Below, one piece after another: positions 44,933 through 57,605 of a stretch of DNA of 64,000 nt (its first letter is position 1; each line of letters opens with the position of its first letter). Origin of the DNA: Albula goreensis (lineage: Eukaryota > Chordata > Actinopteri > Albuliformes > Albulidae); the NCBI GenBank assembly GCA_022829145.1, contig CM040758.1:20873075-20937074 (forward strand). Direction: 5' to 3'. The translations under genes were made by a program, and so were the position numbers. The notes below the pieces were generated by a model. That model saw nothing but the letters and a program-made list of their open reading frames with translations. It was not told the DNA's origin and searched no databases.

Positions 44933-45114
44933 CTAGATCTTCCAGAAGATCTTCTTCTTGTACAGCACGTATGAGATGAACACCCACACTGATGTGGCCA
45001 CCAGGTTTTGTGTGAGGTGCTGGCCGTGTGACTGGGTGTTGCTCATTTTCCACCGGAAGGGGAAGTATTCTTCCAGAACCTCATGGCCAACATAGACTAG
45101 GATGGAGTTCATTC
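44933..45114 (-). CDS. hgsnat: hgsnat exon 18: last transmembrane helices and tail
   Basis: It encodes [20 protein letters not shown], then [20 protein letters not shown] and KKKIFWKI, with TAG at 44935-44933. The Lys-rich cytosolic tail is the same as in human. A CA/TG array at 45201-45270 lies in the intron just before this exon. Confidence 0.97.
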
Positions 45115-45224
45115 CTGAAAGGCAGATCAACACATATGTCCACACAGGGGGGGAAAGCAGCATAATACAGTTTTTACATTGACATCCTCATTAAAACAGT
45201 CACACACACGCACACACACACACG

Positions 45225-45274
<50 letters not shown>

Positions 45275-48200
45275 TCACACTATCACATTATTCAATGGCC
45301 TATCAGAGACTCTTCCAGGGTGACTTACACATCTTACATTTGACCTATTATCTGTGTGCAGCTGAATAGCTTCGTGAAGCAGTACAGCATAAAGGGCTGA
45401 ACTGGTATAACATCAGTTTTGGCTGCGTCTACATTTCCTTGCAGTAATAAAAGTATCCCTGAAGATTTTCATACAGGCACACATCAGATGTAACTTCCCT
45501 TTCATGGGTTCTTCTGTCTGGTGCATCTGGGGATGTAAAGACATCCACACTAAACCCACCCCAAGCAAAATTTTCAACCAATAGCTGCTGTTTCTCCAGT
45601 AAATTTCCCCTGCCTCCAGGCAGTCACAACAATGCACAGGCAGATGCAAAAAGTCTCTAATACTCCCAAAATGTAGCGATTATATAGTGTATGGTATTCG
45701 GGAGCATCTGGAGTGATGCTGATTGGACGAGAAAATCATCACGGATGTTTTACTACTTCAAGCCATTGGAGAAAATGCCAAAATCAAAATTATCCTGGTA
45801 TTGTCAATTAAATATATTCTTCAATGGTACAAAGTAGTATCTATGGGATTTGAATCTCTCATGCGCTGGTCAGGAATTACATTTCTTAAGCACTGTTGCT
45901 CTCCCATTTTTCAAATTACACAGGCATATACAGCGTGGCCTCTACTAACCGGGGTAAAAGAACGGAGCGCCAGACCACCACCTCTTCACATCCACTGTGT
46001 AGTAAATGATGAACAGCATCACAAAAGCAAAGCAGCTGAGGGTGGTGATGTAGGATAGCGACCTGAAGCCAGCACAGAGACAAGGAAAATCAGACAAAGT
46101 AAATTAGGCTCTGAAGAGCAAAGCCATCTCCAAAACCAAGCCAACCGAGGAAGGAAAAAAGGGAAGTCATTAGTACATAATCACTCTGGGAAGAGATTAT
46201 CGGTTGACAACAACACTATTCACACAAATGGCCCTTATAAGATTAACTTATAAAAACTCTGCATCATACATGTACATAGTTTGCTTAAGCACTCCTTTAA
46301 AAATGAAGTGAACACTATCAATTTTACAGCCACATGCATTCTCAAAAACAAACAATTAAATTGGTATCCCCTTACTTCACTCCTTAAATTGTTTCTTGTC
46401 CCAGCCCCTAAAACCTACTGTGCTGCAGGCTACTCAGCTCATTTACTTAATAGCAAAGGAAGCATAGGGGTCATAAGGGTATTTTGCAAACCTTACCATA
46501 AATTCTTATTGACTGGAATGTATCCATGGTCTTTCGAGCACTTTGTCAGAACGGCTGATATGATCCCCTGTGTAATGAAACAGCCAGTGAAAGATATTTG
46601 CATTTACATCAGGATGCCATGTCATACAATCCTTTGTGTATCAAAGTGGTTCTTCCCAATCAAAATGATATGCAATAGCAAACATGCTTTGTGTTCTTAC
46701 AGTTGGGATCAAATGACAGAACATTTTTAAAAAGGATTAGAAATAAGAAAGAATGCCGCTTACCAATGCAAAACCCCAAATAAGAAATCTGGCCATTATT
46801 TTTGAGTGGAGGTCCTTGTAGTGCAGAAGAATCTTTCCAGCCTGGAGGCAGATTTAAAAAAAAAATGTATCCCAGATTAACCACTGGCCTTTTCAGATAG
46901 GAGATTTAATATATTTGAAGACACTGAACCAATGAGACACAGTGCAGAGACAAAGGCTACTTTACATTAGGTCAGTCTCCTTGAGTACAGCCCAGAGGCA
47001 CTGAGACTCAGAAAGAGGAAAAAACAACTGGGTGCAAAACTACGTATGCACGTGCCCACTGACCTGCAACCCCAGGAAAGCCATCACAATAGAGCTGATA
47101 CTACCCAACACCCCCTCCGGGTCATACGGCACTCTGGACTGATAGACGACCTTAAAAGAAAAACAAAACTTAACGTGATATTTGAACACTGGAGAAAAAA
47201 ACCCAGCTCTAATCCCTACAAATATTTACATTTACATTCAGGTATTTTGCGAACGCCTTTAGACCGATTTACATTCTTACAGGGTATCACAGTATCCTTT
47301 TATGCAAGCAGATATTTATTGAAGCAATTCAGGTGGAGGGGCCTTGCTCAAGCATACAATGACAGTGTTCTTAGAGGGAATTTAACCTACAAAATCTGAA
47401 TTACAAGCATATACTACCACGCTGAATACTTAAATACAGGGATAACAACAAGAGGCAGCTCAGACAATTTAATTTTTCATTCATACTGAAAGATCATTTC
47501 TTTATGCCCTTTTCATATTCCAATTCATTATAGAGGTCAAAATAATTCCTCTGCCAGAGGACGGAGCTACAACTAATGACATAATAGTAATGACAGACGA
47601 AGCCACGTGTTAAACATGATGTGTGAGGTTGGTCATACAAAGGCAGTCTGCTTGTTTTACTTTTCTGTTGATTTTCTTCTGTACATCTTGTTAAGTCACA
47701 GGGCCCAGAAGAATTTTTCTTCTAGTTGCTCAACATCTACAACCACAAACTCATGGAATGTTTTCTTACATACTTTATGTTGGAGGGATTGTTCAAAATT
47801 CCTTTTTGTTTGTCTGCCAAATTTGACTTTGCATGAAAATAGACCTGGATACTATGCTCTGGATTAAGTCTTCATTCTGGCACTTTTTGCCAGGAGGTAT
47901 AAAGTTTTACAGGTCCATTTATGCTGATAGCTTGGGGGTGACATTGCCCTCACTGTTTACCTACCCGTGACGACGGGGTTTGATAGATGTGGTTTTCCCC
48001 CAAAAGCCAGCGGTCAATGTACCCAGCTGCTCCCCCAGTGCAGTTTGGGTACTGGCCAAAGTCTCCAATCCCCCCTGGTCCCAAATAGCCACTATGGGGA
48101 GCGAGTAAGTTCATTTCAACAAAATGAGTAATCAGTCATTTTACTTCCATTTTCTACAGTTACAAATGTTTAAAAATGTAGGCCAATCCCAGCATCAATC

Positions 48201-51200
48201 TACATAACAAACTGCACCATTAAGTAATAAATATGCACATAACTGTCAACTAATTAAAACTGTTTTACAATGAAACAGTCCTTCAGTGAGAACCAAAACA
48301 TAATTAAATGTAAAAGGAGAAATTATAATTACAAACAGGTGCTAGTGATATCAAAAATCTAAGTCCAAACACTCTTGTGGTTTTGCAAGTTAGACGGCTT
48401 ATTATGTGTGAGTGAAGATAAAATTAGAAAATACACCAAAGTGTATGAGCACACAGGGGAAGAGGCCATTACATAGTCACAGCACACCTGTGTCTTTGGT
48501 GATCAAAGGCAGTGCTGCTGGTTGTCACAAGAGGCAGCCATTATGACAATAATAGTCATTACATCACCTCTCATCAACATCAAAGGGGAAATATATTATG
48601 TATATTTTACACAATTTGACTTTAATCATTTAAAATCTACATAATTCATGGATCGTAGGGTGAAGGTGCTTACGTAGGGCAGTTGGGGACAGGGAGCAGG
48701 AAGGTGAGACACAACCACAATGTTTCCAAAGCAAACACACAGATCCAGGCTGGCCAGTAGCACAGGATGTCCCGCCCCGCATACCACCAGGCATCCTGGG
48801 AAAGACACACGTCACACTAACACACTGCACTAAAATGGCATGTCAGAATGTCAGTCTAATGAAACTGCACCATGTTCATGATCTTTAAACAAGATCAGGT
48901 TCCAGTTTTCAATAAATGCAAATCAGACAAATGAAGCTGTGACACATACACCTTAGTCAATGTTTGTCAACAATGTTTTTCTGAAGCAAAATGTAGCCAC
49001 TGTGTTTATCATGGTTGAAACACTCTGAAAATCTGCAAGAAGCATTTGGGACAGAATTTTTATTTCTGTGGTAAATCAGCATTCAGAAAATAATCCCACA
49101 ATCCGGTAGGGGTTTGGAAGGCAGCACTAGGTCACTCACAGAGGGGATGTTGTCCAGCCTGTTCCTGGCCACCAGGAGGTCCAGCGCAGCCACGGCCAGG
49201 TAAGTAAAGGCCAGGCGCTGCAGAACACCGGGAATGCGCAGAGGGTCCCAGGCCACTGCAAGAGAGTGCAAACAGAGTCAGCAGAGCGGGCAGGGTCCAG
49301 TGTAGCACAGCATATTATGGTCTGGCTCCTGAGCATGTTTCAGAGCTTTTAACACCCTAATCTCCACACTGGGAGCTTAGATCATCTGACAAACACCTCC
49401 TGACTGTTACAGTGTGGACCTGGAACAGAAGGAGACCCTGCTTTTTCAGTCCCCCCGCAGACTCCAGAAAGCTGCATCTTATTTTTCATTTTTACAAATG
49501 TGCTGCTAATATATAAATACGGAAATGCTGTGCTTGTAAATGTGTTTATTATTTTATTTTCATGTATATTGTATTTTTTATGTCTCTGTTCTGAAGTTTT
49601 ACGTTTTTATTTGGATTGTAAAGCTCTTTGGGCTTTTTGCTTGATACAATTACAACTGGAATCATAATCACATGTAGAAATTTTAGGAGGAAATTAGGAA
49701 CAAATTTTTAGGAGGAAAAGTTTTTAGGAGGCCTGTCAGCCTGAGAGCCATTTCATCAAAGAAGCGCTAGCAGTGGCCACTATGGCTGGGGAGGAGTGCA
49801 GACAGGAGGCTCCAGGGCAGGGCTGGGGTGCACTCACAGGGTCCCAGGCAGTAGTTGGGGTTGATGATGAGCAGCCCAATGATGAAGAGCTGGACGCTCC
49901 TCCACAGCACCTTCCCGAAGAGCCTGCAGCGCGACGCACCCTTCAGTAGGGCCCCGCTCACAGACAAGGAGATGGAGGTCCCCATAATGAACACGAACCT
50001 GCAGCAGAACAGAGCGCAGTTATAGAACCACTGCCAGCCATTACCTGTGTTTGCCTACCTGTATCTTACAGAGCTCTGTAAGTCACCCTAACCCAAGCTA
50101 ACACCACCAAAGAATAACTTGCTAACAGGGGTATGAAGCGAATGAGCAAGAAGAAAAAAAAACACAATGAATAAAAGGAGGGTGAGAGAAATGAGCATAA
50201 GAAGTTAAAATTTTAGCTTTCTCTCTCCAGCCACTTTAACAAATGAACAGAGGAAATTGCTTTATATACTTGAATGAATTTGCTATTTAAATCACTGAGG
50301 CAGCCATTATTTGCAGTGCACCTTCCTTCTTTTATACTCTTCAGTATATTGTAAAAGCCATTGTATTCATAAGAAACATGCTTTTTAGCTTACCAGGGGA
50401 AGACCAAGTCAGCCACTGTCAGTCCTTTAAAGGAAACACATGACCAGGCAGGTATGTTAAAACACTGTTAAGCAGAGGTGTCAAACGTTATTGTATTTAC
50501 ATAGTGATGGTCTTACCATTCCAGCTTTCATGCCTGAAGAACCAATACCTTCCCCCACCGTAGTTAACAAAGACCATGATCACCAGGGAGAGGCTGAGGG
50601 GATGAGTCAGAGAGAGTGAACACACAATCTTTCAAGGTCCCAGTTGCCAAAAAAGGACCCAGAAACATTACAGTAGGCTGCTGATCTACAGAATCTATCA
50701 ACAGGGTTCCTACTCAGATCAAATATTGTATTTTTCTTGATTTGTAAGGACGTTTTAAGGATTGCTGTGAGATTTTCCTGGATTATATTTCAGCAATAAT
50801 CAAAATCCCCTAAAACTGGGTCATTGCAGATGAATTGGGGGAGAATGATTTTTTAGACATAATATCTTCAACACACAATGAATCTGGAGCTTACAACCCA
50901 GTGGACAAGCTAAATTATTAGAGATATCATACAATAATATCAAGCAAGTGAGAGATGGGCCCATTTTACTTGCTATCAGAAAGTAGAATAAATTTAGATT
51001 CCTGTGAAGTGATTTTGTAACTTGCCCTGTGTTTCTAGGAGAAGGATATTAAGGATTTTCAAGAACCAAAGGAACTAGACATTCATTGGGTTTTTTTCTT
51101 TACTCTTTCCAGGAAGTGCCTTTATTGACAATGAAGAGAAAGAAGGCGGGGTGGAACTCGTACCCACGGAAGGTGTCCAATGAGCGCAGCCTGCTGCTGG

Positions 51201-52464
51201 TGGTGGTTGGGGGAATGGGCGAATCATTAGAGGAGTCTATAGTTCTGTTGGGAGACCCAAGCTCCTAAAAAACAAGGGAGACAATAATAATCAGGAGCAC
51301 CAAGAGAACTGGAGCACCAAGAGAACAGGACAGGGACACTGAGGAAACAAAAGGACCACAGAGCCAGGTTAAGTTTAGAATGACCAAAATATGCAGAGCA
51401 ATACTTCTGAGCTATTTACCTACATCCATTTTATTACAATAATTAATATATATAACTCCAGATAAATATTCCCAGCATGCCTAAGATTTATTTTTTATTT
51501 GCAGTCAGTCACCAGAAAGACAAGGCAAGTGTTAATTCCACTGCAAGCAGCTGCTGCAGCAAACAGTTTTCTCATATTTGCTGTCTTTATTGTATGTGAC
51601 TGGCTGCTTACATCCAGCTATAACAGAGCCTCTGTTACTTTACTCTTCTGTCCCTAGAGGGCAGACAGTGATGGTAAAATCAACATGTCACAGGACGGGT
51701 GGTGTGGGGAGAGACGTCTGTTTGCTTACTGAATTTATGAGTCTCTCTGTCTCCATGGTGTTTCCCAGTCGAAACATGATATTCCTCACAATGTCAAGCC
51801 TGTAGGAAGACAGATAATAACTGAATTAGCAAGGATTCTCTACCTCTTCAGATTCAATAGGTCTGATATTTGGCCTGGACTCAATAAACATTTTTACTTT
51901 AACCAAAGTGCTTCTATTAAATGAAAACACTAAATTCTCATCTGAAACACTTAAAGACCCATTTTTTTCATTTGGATTAGTTCATTCTAGGAAGAAAATC
52001 AAAATACCTCATAATGGTGCTTCCCACGGCAACCAGAATAGATAATCCAGCATACACCAGGAATGCAACCAGGATGGCTACAGGCAGAAGGAAACAGCTT
52101 CATTTATTCCTACTGCAACTGATAACAGAATGTCCTTAAATCTGAGCTTTGATTTAAAGCAACCACAACATACTTCACAAAATGTCAAAGTGACAGCTGA
52201 ATTTATGTCGCATATACCAATTCTCTTCACCTATATCTGCCACATGGAGAATTTACAACAGGACTTGTTACAAAAAAGAAAATGCTTTAGTACAGAAAAG
52301 GCCTTATTTGAATGACCAGTGTACAGTATTTCTGTAAACTCACGCAGGTAGCTGTTCACGGGTTCGTTGTCTGTGACCATGGAGCAGTTGACCTGTTCGG
52401 AGTCATTAAGATTCTTTACCCACAGTGAGTAGTTCCCATGCTCTCCAAAGTGGAAGTGAACACT

Positions 52465-52500
<36 letters not shown>

Positions 52501-55151
52501 GCGTACAATCAAGATGTTACATAACATTCAACTCCATGAGTGCTAATCATGTGCCGTACAAACAGAAAGATGAATTTGGTGGCACTGTTCAATACAAATG
52601 GCACATTAAGGAATTTTACAATATTTTTACACTGTTTTATTCATTTGGAAGATTACTGCTCATTAATGTATGACAGAATTATAAAGGCATGGACAATGTT
52701 TGCAATGGTAGTTTTCCACATTTATTTCCATTCATATGACACATGATCCCAAACTAACCACTTAACTGACTCTGCAGAATGGCCTGAAGGACAGTTCTCT
52801 GAAAAATGATCTGTGGTTCATGCTGAAATTGTAATTTATTTTGCATATCCAACTGGATCAAAAACATGCATTATATCTTGGCATAAGTGAAAAATTACTT
52901 GATGAAGACCACAGTATTATCCCAAGCACACTGAAAATCAATGACCCTGCAACATGAATATATTTATAAATACTTTCAATAAAAAGCCCACATCACCCTG
53001 GTTCATGGTTCAAACTGCTGTGCCCTTTTTTTGCCCTCTTGTGCTGTTGTGACCTGCACTCTCTCACCTGCACAGCAGCTGGCTGCCAATGGTGCTGTTG
53101 ACCTGCAGTGTTATTGGGTGCTGGGTGCTCACTGTGAAGTCCATGGCACTGGTCATTCCAGGCCCAGGGCTCGCTGGCACCTCACCCAGGGTCTGGTACA
53201 GGCACTGTGGGATGGGGACAGAGGTCTCTCAGTGTTGTAGAACTAGCCCTCTTTCAGTGAGACTAACTAACCCCAGCATTTCCCAGACACAAAATCAGCA
53301 GTCCAGGTTACAAACATGCTTGGGTTGCTGGGTTACAGTACACATAAAAGACACAGACATGAAGAGAGTGAAACTGACAAAAGACACTGACATGAAAAGA
53401 GTGAAACTGAAATGCAAATCAAAAAGATGTGCATGAAAGACCAAGCAACACTGAGGCAACACAAACCTGTGATATGAAATCCCTATAGCTGTCTTTACAG
53501 ACAAGACAGGACTGCCCTGTAGTTTGCTGTCATACTGAACAAATAATTTTCAATTTAGAACTAGTTTTGTTGACACATACATCACTTGAGAGTCTTGTAC
53601 CTTTCTGAATGTAACAGGAATAGAACACAGAAGTTCTTTACAACAGTGTAATAGGTTTCTCTATTGTCCCATACAGTCAACACTCTCTTACCTGATAGCA
53701 GTGGTCAGACAGCCAAGACACAACCATCTCTCCCTGCAGCTCATTGTTGATGGTCAGGCTGGCCTCATCCATTTTGAGTAATGTTGATTTCCGTGAGGGT
53801 GAGAGACTAGAAGGAACACACAAACACACCTTAGAAAAATATATAGCTGTTTTGATTTCAAAACATTCCATACCTTCTTTTTATGTCCACTGAAAGTTCT
53901 CGATCCCGTAACAAATCACACAACACAGGGTGGGTTCTCACGCTACTCCACAAGCCACCAATTTTCCATGTGTCTGAAGTCACAACACAGTGCCTTCAAG
54001 TGCATAAATCTCTTCAACTGACCAGATTTACCTGGCTTTGTTTGTGATTTACTTTTGTTTTGATAGCAAGCACCCCCTTTCAGCTTCCGTGCGACGGCGT
54101 GAAGCAGGAGCTGCTGTCAGCTGCTTCCACTGCCACTGAACCACAATAGCACCTCTGTGGCATGCGAGCTGGGTGAAGGTCTGGGCGCTAGCACACAATT
54201 GTCACATGCCTTAATCCAGCTGACACAGAGGGTCACGGCTCACTTCCTTCTCCCTCATTATAAAGGATTCATTAGGAGGGAAGTTCAAATTGTGCAAATG
54301 CTGACCACAGAATGGGCCTTCGCTAGCAAAGTGTTCAGTGGCATTTGAAACATCCCTATGACTCACGATCATGATCATGTCTTACAAAAAGTTGTAATCG
54401 GTGCTGCGTATTATTTTTCAATGGCATGTCTGTATTTAGTGTGATTTACATTGCTGGCTGCTATTGAATTAGAATTTAAAATGAATAAACATTCATAAAC
54501 CAGATTTGTTGACGAATATGCAATGCAGGAAGTAATAGCTCTGCCCACTACCGATGGTGAATCACATGAGGTATTCCCATACACAGTTGCCAGGTTGTCA
54601 GTGTATGAACCACAGCACGGGGACGGGCAAGACAATATAATCTGATTGTACCGAATGTGACGTTACCACGCCTAGCGTTCTCATCTGAATGTTTTTTTTG
54701 TCAAACCACACTATCTATCTTTTTGTTTTAACGCTGCCATCTGGCTGTGTGTTTAAATCGCTTTCAGGTGTTTAATCAATTTTCAGTCAATCAGCTAGCA
54801 TTATCTCAAATGGTCGACGTCTGTTTGAACATTGTTATTAATTAACAAGTTATGTGGATAGTGTGACGTGTCTTATGATTTCCATTCTTCGATAAAGTAT
54901 GGTCGTTTTAATTTATATTGTTCCTTAATATGTACATTCCGCTTCGGTTAGCTTGCTAAAACATGAGAAAACAAGATTTTTCTGATTCCATGGCCTTAGC
55001 TTGGTCACTGGGTAGTATGGAATGAATCGGGTACCTTGAAATCCATCACATTACATTACTTACGAGAAAGCTGAGCTCTGAGTGGTGCCACGCAGACAGC
55101 CAAAAGTAGTACGACCAGTGCAGGGAATAGCATAATTTGCCGATCCACCAT
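44933..55151 (-). CDS. hgsnat: hgsnat: heparan-alpha-glucosaminide N-acetyltransferase, 18 exons
   Basis: A lysosomal membrane enzyme that moves acetyl from cytosolic acetyl-CoA to the terminal glucosamine of heparan sulfate; its loss causes Sanfilippo C in humans. Minus-strand exons: 55151-55060, 53806-53692, 53204-53068, 52462-52344, 52077-52008, 51799-51730, 51264-51164, 50593-50517, 50424-50394, 49998-49838, 49255-49140, 48795-48674, 48091-47965, 47150-47064, 46841-46764, 46567-46497, 46062-45950, 45114-44933. The sum is 1869 bases in one frame, 622 residues; the human gene also has 18 exons. Landmarks: signal peptide, luminal part with [21 protein letters not shown] before TM2, the active His in [69 protein letters not shown] and the ending YKKKIFWKI. 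The exon 1 donor was chosen to keep phase (see findings). Confidence 0.96.
45201..45270. repeat. (CA)n microsatellite in hgsnat intron 17
   Basis: CA repeat with some GC interruptions. In the sense of hgsnat it is TG-rich and ends about 85 bases before the exon 18 acceptor. Confidence 0.95.
45290..45350 (-). repeat. Degenerate L2/SINE tail-like fragment
   Basis: The stretch cagagactcttccagggtga followed by cttacacatcttacatttga resembles the inverse of a tail common in fish L2-type LINEs and SINEs (CTCTGGATAAGAGCGTCTGC). It is highly diverged. Confidence 0.4.
47222..47435 (-). repeat. Degenerate fish SINE / L2-related repeat
   Basis: It opens with tttacatttacattcaggta and an eroded gcgaacgcctttagaccga, the reverse of the widespread fish L2/SINE tail, and continues with the usual body (gccttgctcaagcatacaat, gggaatttaacctacaa). 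It lies in the hgsnat intron 13 beside exon 14. Many mismatches suggest an old copy. Confidence 0.6.
50517..50593 (-). CDS. hgsnat: hgsnat exon 8: active-site histidine
   Basis: The exon encodes [20 protein letters not shown] and then HESWN, joined to exon 9 (31 bases, [11 protein letters not shown]). Human HGSNAT has FKHASWNG here with the His that takes the acetyl group. The join to exon 7 uses the donor at 51163 to give [12 protein letters not shown]. Confidence 0.94.
52467..52496. repeat. Poly(A)/poly(T) tract at hgsnat exon 4 acceptor
   Basis: A run of about 28 A on the plus strand is the polypyrimidine tract (poly-U) immediately upstream of the exon 4 acceptor, cccag|TG at 52463. It is unusually long and pure; length variation here could affect splicing. 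Confidence 0.85.
53341..53415. repeat. Short tandem duplication, about 34-base unit
   Basis: Two neighbouring copies of gacatgaagagagtgaaact / gacatgaaaagagtgaaact occur in hgsnat intron 2. Non-coding. Confidence 0.8.
55060..55151 (-). CDS. hgsnat: hgsnat exon 1: signal peptide; possible longer start at 55238
   Basis: From 55151 the exon reads [20 protein letters not shown] and APLRAQLSR, a clear signal peptide. An in-frame ATG at 55238 adds 29 mostly basic residues. Two donors lie four bases apart: CTC|GTAAGT at 55063 and GTAA|GTAATG at 55059. Only the second keeps exon 2 in frame. Confidence 0.75.
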
Positions 55152-55238
55152 GATAAATTTCCCTGTTTTCCTCTCTCCCTCGCTGTTGGTACCCAAACCT
55201 TTGCCTTTTTGTTTTTTATTTCGTTTTTCTGTTCTCAT

Positions 55239-57353
55239 GACGAAAACTTCCGACCCCTCCTATCTGTTTTTGACATACGAAGGGGAGAGAGGAGGGACAA
55301 AGTACAATCTGACACACAAGTTCTCAAAACCAGATAAATCAACATGGGATTCAAACGTTTGTAGTACAGCTAGCTATGCCTTTTAACATACGTACACATT
55401 TGTGTTCTTAAAGAAACGTTTGAAAATGTAACCTTATTCAGCGAAGGGCTCGTAACATTTTGTCCAGATAGCTAACGCTGAATGGGCATTCCGACAGAAT
55501 TCATCTAAGAGACACAATTCAGACAGAATCATCTAGAGGCATAGTTCACTGTACCTACATTAACGTATAGCTTCATTTGACAATTACAGTTAATCACTAT
55601 TAACTGATAACTACTTGTGAATATAATTATTTTATAGATGCGCTGACTAAATAAATCATAACAAATTTAGATTCCTGCAGGAAGTATCAATGCGATTTTA
55701 CATTTTAATGCCTAGGCCAAGATGCTCAAATGCATAGGAAAAAAAAGATGTTGTAAAAATGGTCTTGCTATCACTTTAGTAGGTTTATCGCCTGGTAATA
55801 TGAATCACACATGTGAGAAAATCTCCATTACATATCAAAACGATATCATGTGATTGTAATTCTGATAGTTTTGACGTTCATGGGTACCAACATTCCGCTA
55901 TACAATAACGTTAAGATGCTTCTTATTCGTGTCGTTTGATATCATGGAATAATGGGAAAATGACCGTTAGCAATGGACGACAACAATATGACCATTTACA
56001 TTATGGTACACTAGCTACAGCCGACAGTCTCACCCTCCTCAATAGCCAGTTTACCACACAAAATGCCAGTGCATCCCATAAATTCAATGCTGTTGCTCAA
56101 CGCTTGTCAGAGAGGACGATGATTTCCGTGAACAGCCATCAAACGACCAAGGGCTTTGTGTCGACTAACGATTCATCGAACAAGCGACGGAAGTCGAATT
56201 GGAGGATTGTACGGAAACATTTGCTAACTTGCTAGCTACGTGGATAGGATGGAGAGTGTACGGTAGTGGAAATTAGTTCGTTTATGGGATAAGACAAATA
56301 TTTTAAAATAGCGTTTATGAGCATTAAGCCGCCAATAAAATCGACTACAAGTTGTATCTCTTACAGAGAGGTACCCACGGCCGGATACAAGGTACGATTC
56401 AACATCCATAGCTTCGCATGTTTCATTGATGTGCACCTTGTTACGTTAATGCTAGCCAGTTAGCTTTATCTCGTTGTGTTATTCGTAGGTAGCATAACTA
56501 TGCACAAAACCATCATAATATACCAAATGCTAATGAGCTATATTTCAAGGAAGTAATCAGAAATAGTGTGAGCCAGATGGACACTAGCTAGCTATTCTAG
56601 CTAACTTACATACTGTCGTTACACAATTGTCGCGATTGACGCCAGTGAGTGTGCTTGGTTTGTGTAACCCTGTATTGAACTATGCAGCTTACTGGTTATT
56701 GTTGATCTGCAACAGAAGTGGCATTCATTTGATAAAGAATATTAAATCATATTTTTGTGGACAGTTTGGATTCTGTGAGAGCAAATAAGGTCACTGTAAC
56801 CATGAAGTGACGTACATACTCTGCACAACAGCTGTTTGTTTTTCGAATACTAATTTTGTTGAAATAGTTTTTAACCTGGACCTCAGATTTACCTGTGATA
56901 GCTAGAAATACAATTGCTACAAATGTCAAATAAAATCACAACAAACTTTCCCACCTTAATCTACCACGTGGAGCAGAGGCTGGAGTGATAGCTCAAGAAA
57001 CTTTGGACATGGCTTATTCGATGTTCTTCTTTGTATTTCCCAAGTCTGTTTACCAATGCAAAATACACTTAATCTTATATTTTGTGTTATTCATTCTATA
57101 TCATTCGAGGTCTCTCTGGTGCATGTGACGCTTGTTATGAAAAACTGCCTGAAACAGCAATGCCACAAAAAGTTAGACTGATCAGCGCTCTGTTTAAGGG
57201 GCTGTCTGGTTATGTTTTTGTGTATTTTTCTGTTGCCAATAATGTCATTGAATGGAAACAACCAATCCAATATTTTTGACCAATAAAATAAGCTTAAAGA
57301 CAGAAGATAAGTATGGGATTTGTAGGGGACTGAGCTAATTTATACAACTGTGT

Positions 57354-57419
<66 letters not shown>

Positions 57420-57435
57420 ATTTTCATTCATTCAG
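55239..57435. promoter_or_regulatory. Divergent hgsnat / gtf2e2 promoter interval
   Basis: Both genes are transcribed away from this 2.2-kb interval, so it contains both promoters and the non-coding first exon of gtf2e2. I could not place that exon from sequence alone. The interval is not strongly CpG-rich. The first 100 bases carry the hgsnat 5' UTR. An open plus-strand frame at 55936-56235 matches nothing I know. Confidence 0.55.
57356..57419 (+). repeat. (TG)n microsatellite beside gtf2e2 acceptor
   Basis: 64 bases of TG with one interruption, ending 16 bases before the first coding exon of gtf2e2 (attttcattcattcag). Confidence 0.98.
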
Positions 57436-57436
57436 A

Positions 57437-57605
57437 ATGGATCCAGCCCTGCTCAGAGAGAGAGAACTCTTTAAGAAGAGAGCCCTCTCCCAGCCCACAG
57501 TAGAGAAGAGGCCAGCTCTCTCTGACTCTTCCTCCTCCTCTTCCTCAAAGAAGAAGAAACCGAAACCAGACCGTGATGGATCTGCAGGGTCCAAGCACAG
57601 TGCAG
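57437..57605 (+). CDS. gtf2e2: gtf2e2 first coding exon: TFIIE beta N-terminus (gene continues beyond window)
   Basis: The exon encodes [19 protein letters not shown], then [20 protein letters not shown] and a basic tail to SKHSA, nearly the same as human TFIIE-beta. That subunit works with TFIIE-alpha to recruit TFIIH to RNA polymerase II. The exon begins one base before the ATG (ttcag|AATGG) and ends GCAG|GTCAGT in phase 1, so the 5' UTR lies in an upstream exon. I looked for the next exon (human motif SGSSGYKFGVLAKIV) up to 64000 and did not find it. The intron is therefore over 6.3 kb and encloses smim18. Confidence 0.95.
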
